Origin: Alistipes sp.
GTDB lineage: Bacteria; Bacteroidota; Bacteroidia; Bacteroidales; Rikenellaceae
Assembly: GCA_017379015.1 (NCBI GenBank)
Contig: JAFNXN010000007.1
Location: forward strand, 1 to 64,000
Reading direction: 5' to 3'
Length of the DNA: 64,000 nt
Shown here: positions 16,577 through 25,724 of the stretch, one piece after another
How the letters are laid out: every line of letters starts with the position of its first letter
Position numbering within the stretch: the stretch's first letter is position 1
Program-made: the position numbers and the translations under genes
Notes under the pieces: generated by a model
What the model was told of the DNA's origin: nothing
The model's database searches: none
What the model saw: the letters and a program-made list of their open reading frames with translations, nothing else

Positions 16577-17776
16577 CTACTCGGCATATAAAAGATAGTC
16601 GCGACGCTCAATTTTGAAGCGTTCAACATCCTCTGCCCAGCGAGCCTCGATCTCATCGGCGGTAGCACCAGAAAGGATCATCTGACGCACATAGTCGACA
16701 CCAATAAGCTTTTCAAACACCGGCTTAAAGAACTTCTCGCCAATGGCAAGGTTGTGGTAAGCCTCAACCAAGCACTCAAGGTCGATGCCCTCTGCCCATA
16801 TATCCTCAACAGGGATGCCGCGCATATCGACGCCATGGCAGAGCTCTCCCTCGAAGGGAGGAGTCTTTGAGCCCGCATTAGGCTCAGGCGTAAACGTAAA
16901 GCTACAACCGCGCATATCGGGATGACCATAGATCTCAAAGGGGGCATCGGTGCCTCGTCCCATGCTCATCACAGTACCCTCAAAGAGGCAGGTCGTAGGA
17001 TAGAGATAGATGGAGTGCTGCGTAGGGAGGTTTGGCGATGGGGCAATAGGGAGCTGATAGTGTGTCGAGTGGTCGTAGTTGCGACACCTAACCACGTGTA
17101 GCGACACCCATGGTGTCCACCCCTTACCAACAGCCATATTGGCTATCTCGCCCATCGTAAGACCATGCACAACGGGGATGGGTAGCCACCCCACGCCCGA
17201 CTTATACCTCATATCTAATATAGGGCCGTCGACATAGTGACCATTGGGATTTGGTCTGTCGAGGATCACAACCTCCTGACCATATTCGGCACACACCTCC
17301 ATAATTTGCAGCATGGTTATATAATAGGTATAGAACCTTAGACCTACATCCTGCATATCGACCACAAGCATATCGAACGAGCGCATAACCTCGTCCGAGG
17401 GTCGCTTCTTAGTGCCCGTATAGAGCGACAAGATAGGGACTCCTGTGCGCTCATCCGTAGAGTTGCGGACGACCTCTCCCGCCTCAATAGCACCACGAAA
17501 GCCATGCTCGGGGGCAAATATCCCGACAAGGTTAATACCCTCACGGTGCATCATATCGACGATATGCTCCTCGGGGCTAAACATAGCCGTATGGTTTGCC
17601 AGCACCGCCACACGCTTTCCACGCAGCAGCGGCATATATTGAGCCGTGTCGGTAGCACCCACCAGCACCTCGGCACGTGGCGCATCCTCAACATGTCTAT
17701 CCCCCTTAGCCTCGGCACGTGAGCCGCACGCAAGGGTTGTCGTGATCAGTATAAGGGCAAAGATCAGTCGAGCCAT
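16577..17776 (-). CDS. namZ: NamZ-type exo-beta-N-acetylmuramidase (DUF1343)
   Basis: A 399-residue secreted protein of the DUF1343/GH171 family. Characterised members remove terminal N-acetylmuramic acid from peptidoglycan fragments, so cell-wall recycling is the likely role. The signal peptide MARLIFALILITTTLACG ends at a possible lipobox cysteine. Conserved family segments are 'LANHTAMF', 'FAPEHGFRGA', 'SLYTGTKKRPSDE', 'DMQDVGLRFYTYYITM', 'ILDRPNPNG' and the C-terminal 'MRGCSFTFTPEPNAGSKTPP'. It starts 6 bp after the prfB stop on the same strand, so it is probably translated from the same mRNA as cysS and prfB. Confidence 0.9.
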   Translation of the reverse strand: MARLIFALILITTTLACGSRAEAKGDRHVEDAPRAEVLVGATDTAQYMPLLRGKRVAVLANHTAMFSPEEHIVDMMHREGINLVGIFAPEHGFRGAIEAGEVVRNSTDERTGVPILSLYTGTKKRPSDEVMRSFDMLVVDMQDVGLRFYTYYITMLQIMEVCAEYGQEVVILDRPNPNGHYVDGPILDMRYKSGVGWLPIPVVHGLTMGEIANMAVGKGWTPWVSLHVVRCRNYDHSTHYQLPIAPSPNLPTQHSIYLYPTTCLFEGTVMSMGRGTDAPFEIYGHPDMRGCSFTFTPEPNAGSKTPPFEGELCHGVDMRGIPVEDIWAEGIDLECLVEAYHNLAIGEKFFKPVFEKLIGVDYVRQMILSGATADEIEARWAEDVERFKIERRDYLLYAE

Positions 17777-17782
17777 AACACA

Positions 17783-18883
17783 CTAATACTGAAGTAGATA
17801 CTCCTTAATAAAGCCATCTATATCGCCATCCATCACCGCGTCTACGTTCGATGTCTGGTAGCCTGTGCGATGATCCTTCACACGGCGGTCGTCAAAGACA
17901 TAGCTACGTATCTGCGATCCCCACTCGATACGTTTCTTGGTTGCCTCGAGTGCCTGCTGCGTTGCCATACGCTTGTCCAGCTCACGCTGATAGAGCTTCG
18001 AGCGAAGTATGCGCATAGCATTCTCGCGGTTCATCAGCTGCGAGCGCGTCTCCATATTCTCGATAAGGAACTCCACGGGCTCTCCCGTATCGGGGTCCTT
18101 GCCATGGTAGCGCAGACGCACAGCCGTCTCCACCTTATTTACGTTCTGACCACCCGCACCACTCGATCGGAAGGTGTCCCACTCGTAGTCCGCAGGCGAG
18201 ATGTTGATCTCGATGGTGTCGTCCACAGCGGGCGAGATGAATACCGAGGCGAATGTTGTCTGACGCTTGTTGTTGGCATTGAAGGGGGATAGTCGCACCA
18301 TGCGGTGCACACCACTCTCGCTGCGCAGATAGCCGTAGGCATACTCGCCCTCAAACTCCAAGGTGCACGACTTAACGCCCACCTCTTCGCCAGCCTGATA
18401 TGCCGCAACCTTCACCGTGTAGCCATGCGCCTCACCCCAACGCGTGTACATGCGCATAAGCATCTCAGCCCAGTCGAGAGCCTCAGTGCCACCAGCACCA
18501 GCGTTGATGTCCATTATAGCACCCAGCTTATCCTCCTTTCCCGAGAGCATCTGACGAAGCTCCTCCTTCTCGACACCCTCAACGGCAGCAGCATACTGCG
18601 CATCAGCCTCCTCCTCGCTGAGCACCCCTTCGGCTAGGAAGTCGGGCACAAGGTCGAGATCGGCAACCATGCGCTGACACGCCTCGAAGTCTGAGATGAG
18701 GCTTTTGATGTCGGCAACCTTTTTAAGTTGCTTGCGCGCCTCGTCGGGATTATCCCAGAACGAGGGCTCCTCGGTACGCTCCTGCTCGTTTTGTAGATCT
18801 ATGCGACGCTGCTCCACATCTATCGATGCGGAGAGCTTCGCCACACGCGCCTTTAGGTCGTTTATCTGTTCAAGTGATACCAT
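17783..18883 (-). CDS. prfB: Peptide chain release factor 2
   Basis: Recognises UGA and UAA stop codons and triggers peptide release. The 366-residue length is standard. The catalytic GGQ lies in SSGAGGQNVNK, and the C-terminal segment 'IEWGSQIRSYVFDDRRVKDH' (20 residues) is strongly conserved in RF2. The whole protein is read in a single frame from MVSLEQINDLKARVAKL. There is no in-frame UGA or frameshift site near codon 25, so the programmed +1 frameshift that autoregulates prfB in many bacteria is absent here. It lies between cysS (89 bp upstream) and namZ. Confidence 0.96.
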   Translation of the reverse strand: MVSLEQINDLKARVAKLSASIDVEQRRIDLQNEQERTEEPSFWDNPDEARKQLKKVADIKSLISDFEACQRMVADLDLVPDFLAEGVLSEEEADAQYAAAVEGVEKEELRQMLSGKEDKLGAIMDINAGAGGTEALDWAEMLMRMYTRWGEAHGYTVKVAAYQAGEEVGVKSCTLEFEGEYAYGYLRSESGVHRMVRLSPFNANNKRQTTFASVFISPAVDDTIEINISPADYEWDTFRSSGAGGQNVNKVETAVRLRYHGKDPDTGEPVEFLIENMETRSQLMNRENAMRILRSKLYQRELDKRMATQQALEATKKRIEWGSQIRSYVFDDRRVKDHRTGYQTSNVDAVMDGDIDGFIKEYLLQY

Positions 18884-18904
18884 CTACTCAATACTTTGGC
18901 AGTT

Positions 18905-18969
18905 AGCATAGTGAATTTAGTGAAGATAAGGAATTTAGTGAATCGTTAAACTCTCTAAACTCCTTAAAC
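18905..18969. other. Imperfect long hairpin between cysS and prfB
   Basis: Repeats of AGTGAATTTAG / GGAATTTAG on the left face CTAAACTCC and TTAAACTCACT on the right, forming a long G-U-rich stem just beyond the cysS stop codon. It could be an intra-operon processing or attenuation hairpin. No T-run follows. Confidence 0.35.
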
Positions 18970-18972
18970 TCA

Positions 18973-20442
18973 CTATTCGATCTCCCAGTCAAAGCCATCC
19001 TTACGATCCTTAACTCGGATGCCTATGGCTGTGAGGTTGTCACGGATCTTGTCAGATGTAGCCCAATCCTTAGCCGCCTTAGCCTCAAGGCGCATGTTAA
19101 GGAGCATATCTACGAGTGGTGACACCATATCCTTGCCACCAGCCTCGGCAGCCTTCTCGTTGCGAAGACCGAGAATGTCAAATACGTAGCGGTGGACGGT
19201 AGCCTTCAAGCTATCGAGGTCCTCTGCCGTAAATGTCTGCTGACCTTCGGCTGCCTGGTTGATGATACGCACCCAGTCGAAGAGTGCTGAGATAACCATT
19301 GGCGAGTTAATGTCGTCAGCCATTGCCTCGCTACAACGACGCTCCAACTCCTTGACATCTGCGGTAGACTTATCTGCGGGCTTAACCTTCGCCAAGGTCT
19401 CCACAGCCTTCATCATTCTATCGAGTCCCTTCTCGGCAGCCTGCAACGCCTCGTTCGAGAAGTCGAGCGTCGAGCGATAGTGTGCCTGAAGCACGAAGAA
19501 GCGGATGGTCATTGGCGAGTATGCCTGCTCGAGCATAGGGTGCGAGCCAGTGAATAGCTGCTCAAGGGTGATGAAGTTACCGAGCGACTTACCCATCTTC
19601 TGACCATTGATGGTGATCATGTTGTTGTGCACCCAGTAGCGTGCCGAGTCCTTGCCTAGAGCCGCTGTCGACTGCGCAATCTCGCACTCGTGGTGAGGGA
19701 ACATAAGGTCCATGCCACCACCGTGAATGTCGAACTGCTCACCGAGATACTTTGTGCTCATCGCCGAGCACTCCATGTGCCAACCTGGGAAGCCATCGCT
19801 CCAGGGCGAGGGCCAACGCATGATATGCTCGGGTGAGGCCTTCTTCCACAACGCAAAGTCGAACGAGTGGTGCTTATCCGACTGGCCATCAAGCTCGCGA
19901 GTATTTGTCACGATGTCGTCGAGGTTACGACCCGAGAGGCGACCATAGTGGTAGTCGCGGTTATACTTCTCAACATCGAAATAGATTGAGCCATTAGACT
20001 CGTAGGCATATCCAGCATCGAGGATGCGCTTAACCATCTCTATCTGCTCGATGATGTGTCCCGAGGCGTGTGGCTCGATAGATGGCGACTTCACACCAAG
20101 CTCACGCATAGCATCGTGATAACGCTCTGTGTAGTAGTGTGCAATCTCCATAGGCTCAAGCTGCTCGAGGCGTGCCTTCTTAGCGATCTTATCCTCGCCC
20201 TCGTCGGCATCCTGCTCGAGGTGACCTACGTCGGTGATGTTACGCACGTAGCGCACCTTATAGCCTAGCGACTGAAGATAGCGAAACAAGAGGTCAAAGG
20301 TCACGGCAGGACGCGCATGACCAAGGTGTGGATCACCATAGACCGTAGGTCCGCATACATACATACCCACATGCTCGGGGTTGATAGGCTCGAACGTCTC
20401 CTTACGACGTGTGAGCGTATTGTACAAAACAATCTTATCCAT
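18973..20442 (-). CDS. cysS: Cysteinyl-tRNA synthetase
   Basis: Class I synthetase charging tRNA-Cys, 489 residues. The HIGH-type motif appears as [10 protein letters not shown] and the KMSKS motif as KMGKSLGN. The zinc-site cysteines and histidines are in '[10 protein letters not shown]', '[10 protein letters not shown]' and 'FPHHECE'. The C-terminal tail '[20 protein letters not shown]' is conserved. It starts 33 bp after the DUF2723 gene on the same strand and is followed by prfB, so the four genes from 24.6 to 16.6 kb look like one operon read from the promoter at 24622-24652. Confidence 0.97.
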   Translation of the reverse strand: MDKIVLYNTLTRRKETFEPINPEHVGMYVCGPTVYGDPHLGHARPAVTFDLLFRYLQSLGYKVRYVRNITDVGHLEQDADEGEDKIAKKARLEQLEPMEIAHYYTERYHDAMRELGVKSPSIEPHASGHIIEQIEMVKRILDAGYAYESNGSIYFDVEKYNRDYHYGRLSGRNLDDIVTNTRELDGQSDKHHSFDFALWKKASPEHIMRWPSPWSDGFPGWHMECSAMSTKYLGEQFDIHGGGMDLMFPHHECEIAQSTAALGKDSARYWVHNNMITINGQKMGKSLGNFITLEQLFTGSHPMLEQAYSPMTIRFFVLQAHYRSTLDFSNEALQAAEKGLDRMMKAVETLAKVKPADKSTADVKELERRCSEAMADDINSPMVISALFDWVRIINQAAEGQQTFTAEDLDSLKATVHRYVFDILGLRNEKAAEAGGKDMVSPLVDMLLNMRLEAKAAKDWATSDKIRDNLTAIGIRVKDRKDGFDWEIE

Positions 20443-20475
20443 ACTCTATATTATTTAATTTTCTATTCGTTCAAA

Positions 20476-23400
20476 CTAGATGTTGCCGCTAATGATACCA
20501 CTTAGCTCCGGACGGTTGAGGAACCTCTCCATAGCATCAAGATAGTCGGCTGCGACATATCCCGACTCTGTTAATCGCTCCACAGGGAGTCTTTGATAGA
20601 TGTCGAGGATGTTCAACACATGTGGCTCCATAACCACCATGTATGAGGCTTTTGGGTCGCCTGGTGTGAGGCGATTTACAAACTCAACATAGTCTGCTAC
20701 GAGCTCGTCAAACGCCACCTGATTTTCAACCAACGACTTGCCCTCGCTAGGGTTTGCCACCCAGTCGAAGCTGCCCGATAGTAGGCTGCTATCGACAATC
20801 TCAACCATGTCGAGCATAGCGTCGTAGAGCTCCGAGCTTATCGTTGGCGAGAAGCTATACTGCGAGTCGTACTGCATATAGTAACGCACCCACTCGGCAC
20901 GGTTAACTATGTTTTGCGCCGCCATCTTATCGCCCTTGCCAAAGAGACGATCCATGTTGTCGTGCGCCTCGTTGCTAAGCTGAAGGTGGCGATCCGCCTC
21001 AACACTTACGAGCGACTGCTTGCGCATGGTCGACTGCATGGCTGCTGCCAAATCAGATAGCTCATAGTAGCGCGTAAACTCGTCGCCCGACTCACTTAGG
21101 CTAGGCGTTGTACCCAAGCTCTCGCTCATAAGGCGTACTGCCTCCTCGAGCTCCACAGTTGCCTGGCGCAGGAAGTACTCTCCGGCAATATAGTAGCCAT
21201 TGATATAGGCGAGTGTTGCGCTATGCAGATAGCCCACACGATCCGCAGGAAGTAGCTCTGTGCCTCTGTCGAGGAGTCTTTCGGCAGACAACACATCCTC
21301 GTTCGTAGCACGACGAACAAGTGCATGAGCAACGCGCGCAAAGTTATCACGAAGGCGCGATGCCGAGAGGTTGAAGCGCACAAAATAGTCGACATAGACC
21401 CTATCATCGGCGATATTACCATAGCGCAATGGCTGGTGAAGCTCCTCTGTAGCATCGCCCGAATAGAGAGGATAGACCTTATCGAGGTTCATCGCACCCA
21501 CATCCCTACCACGCGAATATGGCGTCTTGATTGGGACAAACTGATAGCTATAACCGTTAAAACGAGCATAGTCCACAATGCCGTAATCCTGCATCATAGA
21601 TGGCTGCGTGAAGGTCAACGGACGCTTCCAGTCGAAGTTGGCAAAGAGGTCCAGCATCATCAGGTGATCGCGTGTGATAACACTCTTATCGAGCTTGATC
21701 GCTACACGCTCAGCCACGTTGTCGAGGTCGCTCTCGTCGATAATCTTTGCCTCGAGTGCCGCCTCTGCATCGACAGGGATATAGTAGCCATTAGCCGCAA
21801 GGATATAGTCCGATAGCTTGCCGTCGATATGGCTATCAATCTTGGGGCTTAGCTTACCCACCCAGCTATAACCCTCAGGCAGTGCCTCGCCCTCAGCCAA
21901 GATACGAGGATTTCTACCATCGGTTGCCAAGTACATAGGCTCATCCGAGATGAATAGCTCGATAACCTCCTTAAGATTGAGATCGCCCGCAAGTCTACGG
22001 TTTACATCCCAGTATTCGTACATCGTATGATAGTCCTCCATGAACTTATCATTTGCCATGATACCCTCAAGGATATTGAACGACATCGAGTAGTTCCAAA
22101 TGATGTCGTACTCCTCGTCGCTAGGCTCACTGGCTGAGTCTACAATATCCTGAACGTAGGGCTCGAGCTCCTTAACAGCATCCTCGGCCTGGATCATCGT
22201 ATCGTAGATGGTGTAGAACGTACCATCCATGCTTCGCAGACGGTTCTCCATGTCGTAGTAGCGGATGGTGTATATCTCCATATTCTCAATCTGACGCTTC
22301 TTGAGGCGCAGATCACGAAGCTCCTTGGTGTCGAGCACATCAGCAAGCTCGGCAACAACAACCCAGTCGTTGACAAAGCTATGCTTGGTGGCAGGGATGG
22401 TAAATGGCACGCCAGCAGCATCGTTTGCCGCAAGCTTCATCTCGTCGATATACCACTCTCCACCCAGATACGATGAGTTCATCACACGCACATCCTTGCG
22501 CACGCCCTCAACCTCCTGACAGTACCACACAGGGAAGGTATCATTATCGCCGTAGTTTATCAGAATGCCATTCTCGGGCACCGTCTGGAGATAGTTCCAG
22601 CCAATGTCGCGGGCAAAGTAGCGATGCGAACGGTCGTGATCATCCCAGTTCTCCGAGGCAAGCACCACAGGGACACTACAACTGAAGATCAAGGCTAGCA
22701 CAACAACGACACTCTGTGCTCTTGACGAGCGCAGCTTAAGTCGCTCTGCCATATCTGCAAAGAGGTCGGCAACCGCCAAGACCCCCAGACCAATCCAGAT
22801 AGAGAAGGCGTAGAAAGCACCCGCATATACGTAGTCACGCTCACGAGGCTCATCGGGGGCTGTATTGAAGTAGACCACAAGGGCAATACCCATCATCACA
22901 AAGAGGAGCAACACCACAAAGAAGTTACGCCAATCGCGATTTAGCTGATAGATAAGACCCATCAAGCCAAGAAGAAGCGGCAAGAAGAAGTAGGTGTTGC
23001 GTGCCGCATTATTTGCCATCTCCGAGGGTAGATTCTCCTGTGTGCCGCAGAATATCTCATCTACGAAGTCGATACCCGAGATCCATCCGCCATGCAGATA
23101 GCGGCCATTCTCGTCCTTGGTTAGCTGAGTATCATCCTGACGACCCGCGAAGTTCCACATGAAGTAACGCCAGAACATATCGCCCATCTGATACCCCACG
23201 AAGTAGCGTATATCCTCCCATGCCGTAGGCTCATACCACTCGCCAGCACCCTCTGCCGAGCGTTTCACCGTAGGGTGTCGATCCTCGAGCGCAACCCAGC
23301 CACTCTCGTAGGATGACTTACGCGAGAAGAACCACATGCGAGGGAACCAGCGCATAGCCTCCGAGGGATACTTGTAGTTCTCGAACACCTCACGCTTCTC

Positions 23401-24582
23401 ATACTCACCACTCTCAGGGTTATACCACACCATCTCCTGCGACTCATACTCGCCAGGCACAAACTGGTCGTCGCTCTCCAAATCGGGGTTTGCCGCCACA
23501 GCAGCAAGAGGCTGCGCCGAGTAGTATGGACCACGAATAAGCGGACGCTGACCATACTGATCACGGTTTAGCAGGCTGAGCAACGAGTGGGGATTCCATG
23601 GGTTATTCGAGTTCATCGGTGGGTTGGCATTGGCACGTATGATGACCATCGCATAGGACGAAAAGCCCACGAGGATCATCGTCAGGGCAAGGACCACCAC
23701 ATTGGCAATACGCAACGATCGCTTATGCGTAAAGAGTATTAACCAACCGAGCGCACCAAAGAGCAACGCAACAAAGAGTGTCATACCCACATTCACAGGC
23801 ATGCCAAGACTATTCACCGCAAAGGTATCTACCGCCGCACCAAGTGCCACGGTATATGGGATGATAACACCGTTTATCACACCTAGGATAACCATCGAGA
23901 CAACTAGCGCGATGAGGATCTTAAGCAAGTAGTCCTTCACTGAGCGCATCTTAAAGCGACGGAAGAAGTAGATCATCACCAACGCAGGGATGGTCAACAG
24001 GTTGAGGATATGAACACCTATCGAAAGACCCATTAGGTAGGCGATGAGGATTATCCATCGCATAGAGGTCGGACGATCGGCATTCTCCTCCCAGCGCAGC
24101 ATGAGCCACACCACAAGCGAGGTAAACATCGACGAGAGGGCATACACCTCGCCCTCGACAGCCGAGAACCAGAAGGTGTCGGTATAGGCATAGGCAAGAG
24201 CACCAATACCACCAGCACCCAACACAAGGATCATGCGCTGGAGGCTCATCTGCTCGCCTTCACGCGACATGATTCGACGTGCCAAGTGGGTGATGGTCCA
24301 GAAGAGGAAGAGGATGCAAAATCCGCTTGCCACAGCGTTCAGCCCATTGATCATCATCGGCACATACTCAGGCGAAGGGGCCAAGAGTGCAGCAAGACGC
24401 GCAAGCATCATGAACAAGGGTGCTCCGGGAGGGTGTCCGACCTCAAGTTTGTATGATGTAGCTATAAACTCGCTACAGTCCCAAAGGCTCGACGTAGGCT
24501 CAATGGTAAGTATGTAACTAAGTGTTGCAATGGCGAAAACACCCCACCCCACATAGTTATTCCAACGCTTAAACAAATCCAT
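20476..24582 (-). CDS. DUF2723 family membrane glycosyltransferase-like protein
   Basis: A very long membrane protein of 1368 residues. The N-terminal DUF2723 domain has the signature 'LWDCSEFIATSYKLEVGHPP' (20 residues) followed by GAPLFMMLARLAA. This acidic-residue loop after the first helix is shared with protein O-mannosyltransferase-type GT-C enzymes, and TMEM260 in animals belongs to the same family. About ten to twelve helices occupy residues 10-350 and 530-680. The C-terminal ~650 residues are soluble and start with 'NYGDNDTFPVWYCQEVEGVR'; the section near residues 1100-1180 looks TPR-like. A role in protein O-glycosylation, with lipid-linked sugar as donor, is inferred from the family. 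It is the first gene of the run with cysS, prfB and namZ. Confidence 0.85.
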   Translation of the reverse strand: MDLFKRWNNYVGWGVFAIATLSYILTIEPTSSLWDCSEFIATSYKLEVGHPPGAPLFMMLARLAALLAPSPEYVPMMINGLNAVASGFCILFLFWTITHLARRIMSREGEQMSLQRMILVLGAGGIGALAYAYTDTFWFSAVEGEVYALSSMFTSLVVWLMLRWEENADRPTSMRWIILIAYLMGLSIGVHILNLLTIPALVMIYFFRRFKMRSVKDYLLKILIALVVSMVILGVINGVIIPYTVALGAAVDTFAVNSLGMPVNVGMTLFVALLFGALGWLILFTHKRSLRIANVVVLALTMILVGFSSYAMVIIRANANPPMNSNNPWNPHSLLSLLNRDQYGQRPLIRGPYYSAQPLAAVAANPDLESDDQFVPGEYESQEMVWYNPESGEYEKREVFENYKYPSEAMRWFPRMWFFSRKSSYESGWVALEDRHPTVKRSAEGAGEWYEPTAWEDIRYFVGYQMGDMFWRYFMWNFAGRQDDTQLTKDENGRYLHGGWISGIDFVDEIFCGTQENLPSEMANNAARNTYFFLPLLLGLMGLIYQLNRDWRNFFVVLLLFVMMGIALVVYFNTAPDEPRERDYVYAGAFYAFSIWIGLGVLAVADLFADMAERLKLRSSRAQSVVVVLALIFSCSVPVVLASENWDDHDRSHRYFARDIGWNYLQTVPENGILINYGDNDTFPVWYCQEVEGVRKDVRVMNSSYLGGEWYIDEMKLAANDAAGVPFTIPATKHSFVNDWVVVAELADVLDTKELRDLRLKKRQIENMEIYTIRYYDMENRLRSMDGTFYTIYDTMIQAEDAVKELEPYVQDIVDSASEPSDEEYDIIWNYSMSFNILEGIMANDKFMEDYHTMYEYWDVNRRLAGDLNLKEVIELFISDEPMYLATDGRNPRILAEGEALPEGYSWVGKLSPKIDSHIDGKLSDYILAANGYYIPVDAEAALEAKIIDESDLDNVAERVAIKLDKSVITRDHLMMLDLFANFDWKRPLTFTQPSMMQDYGIVDYARFNGYSYQFVPIKTPYSRGRDVGAMNLDKVYPLYSGDATEELHQPLRYGNIADDRVYVDYFVRFNLSASRLRDNFARVAHALVRRATNEDVLSAERLLDRGTELLPADRVGYLHSATLAYINGYYIAGEYFLRQATVELEEAVRLMSESLGTTPSLSESGDEFTRYYELSDLAAAMQSTMRKQSLVSVEADRHLQLSNEAHDNMDRLFGKGDKMAAQNIVNRAEWVRYYMQYDSQYSFSPTISSELYDAMLDMVEIVDSSLLSGSFDWVANPSEGKSLVENQVAFDELVADYVEFVNRLTPGDPKASYMVVMEPHVLNILDIYQRLPVERLTESGYVAADYLDAMERFLNRPELSGIISGNI

Positions 24583-24621
24583 AAAACAAATCGTTTTCCG
24601 ATGTTAACTGATTAAAACTCG

Positions 24622-24652
24622 CAAATATAATATATTTGCCCGACAAAACAAA
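24622..24652 (-). promoter_or_regulatory. Promoter of the DUF2723-cysS-prfB-namZ run
   Basis: Minus-strand TTTG (24652-24649), 19 bases, TATATTTG (24629-24622), 40 bp before the start at 24582. Confidence 0.7.
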
Positions 24653-24698
24653 CTATTCTGACGAGATTTTATTGTATAGCACAATCGAACTACTGTCG

Positions 24699-25628
24699 TC
24701 ACCTATCAAGATGCTCCCGAGCATTTAGCCTTGCATTGCGACGCAGACGCTCAAGACCAGCACGCATCATCGGCGTAGCACCAGCCACTGCGCGAAACTC
24801 CTCGTCGCCCATAGAATCAAGATTCTCGAGGCTCAACATATCGGGGTTAAGTATAGGGTCGAACTTGGAATTTGCATGCATCGGCGCATGGCGATTAAAG
24901 GGACATACCGATTGGCAAATATCGCAACCAAAGATCCAGCCATGCAGAGGAATATGGTCATCTGCCTCACGCTCAATCGTGCGACAAGAGATGCAGCGTC
25001 GCGTGTCGATAGTCCTATCATCACGAATAGCACCATTGGGACACGCCTCAACACAGGCACGACAACTGCCACATCCCACACCCTCCATAGGGGTATCATA
25101 CTCATCAACATCCTCGTCGATAACAAGCTCACCAAGATGCATCATTGAGCCCAATTTAGGGTTGACAACCAGCGAGTTACGACCTATCCACCCGATACCT
25201 GCACGACGTGCCAACGACTTCTCTGCCAAGGGTGCCGAGTCGGTAAAGGCTCTAAAACGAAGCTCTGGCGACACACGACGAAGCTGCTCGGCGAGCGAGA
25301 ATAACATCTCTTTGATTGTTACGTGATAATCACGATTTAGGGCATACGACGCAACCTTCGTCACAGAGCCCCCGTCGTAGTCCCACGCGTATGGCGGCAG
25401 GTACGAAACAGCACAAATTATAACGCTGCGCGAACCCTCCACTAAAAGTCTACTATCAAAGCGTTTTTCGATATTGCGACTGAGATACTCAAGCGTCGAA
25501 GCGTTACCACCCAACAACCACTCATTAAAGCGGTTACGCTCCTCTGTCAACTCCTCCGAGCGAACCACTCCCACAAGGTCAAAACCGGCACTAAGTGCGG
25601 CGTTAATTATAACTTTTCGACTGATCAT
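24699..25628 (-). CDS. queG: Epoxyqueuosine reductase QueG
   Basis: Cobalamin- and iron-sulfur-dependent enzyme that performs the last step of queuosine synthesis in tRNA (epoxyqueuosine to queuosine). It is 309 residues from the start at 25628 (MISRKVIINAALSAGFDLVG); the upstream ATG at 25685 would add 19 residues not expected in the family. The N-terminal domain carries 'FDLVGVVR' and 'RAGIGWIGRNSLVV'. Two [4Fe-4S] motifs follow: CGSCRACVEACPNGAI and the pair CISC... GCDICQSVCPFN. B12 dependence links it loosely to the B12 uptake locus 2 kb away. It is divergent from the acyl-CoA synthetase gene. Confidence 0.93.
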   Translation of the reverse strand: MISRKVIINAALSAGFDLVGVVRSEELTEERNRFNEWLLGGNASTLEYLSRNIEKRFDSRLLVEGSRSVIICAVSYLPPYAWDYDGGSVTKVASYALNRDYHVTIKEMLFSLAEQLRRVSPELRFRAFTDSAPLAEKSLARRAGIGWIGRNSLVVNPKLGSMMHLGELVIDEDVDEYDTPMEGVGCGSCRACVEACPNGAIRDDRTIDTRRCISCRTIEREADDHIPLHGWIFGCDICQSVCPFNRHAPMHANSKFDPILNPDMLSLENLDSMGDEEFRAVAGATPMMRAGLERLRRNARLNAREHLDR

Positions 25629-25724
25629 TGAAAAATATTTTGTAGCAAAAATAGCAAATTTTAATAAATTATTGGTAACTTGCACCCGATTTTTGTATCA
25701 CACAACAGAAAATAAGACACAACT

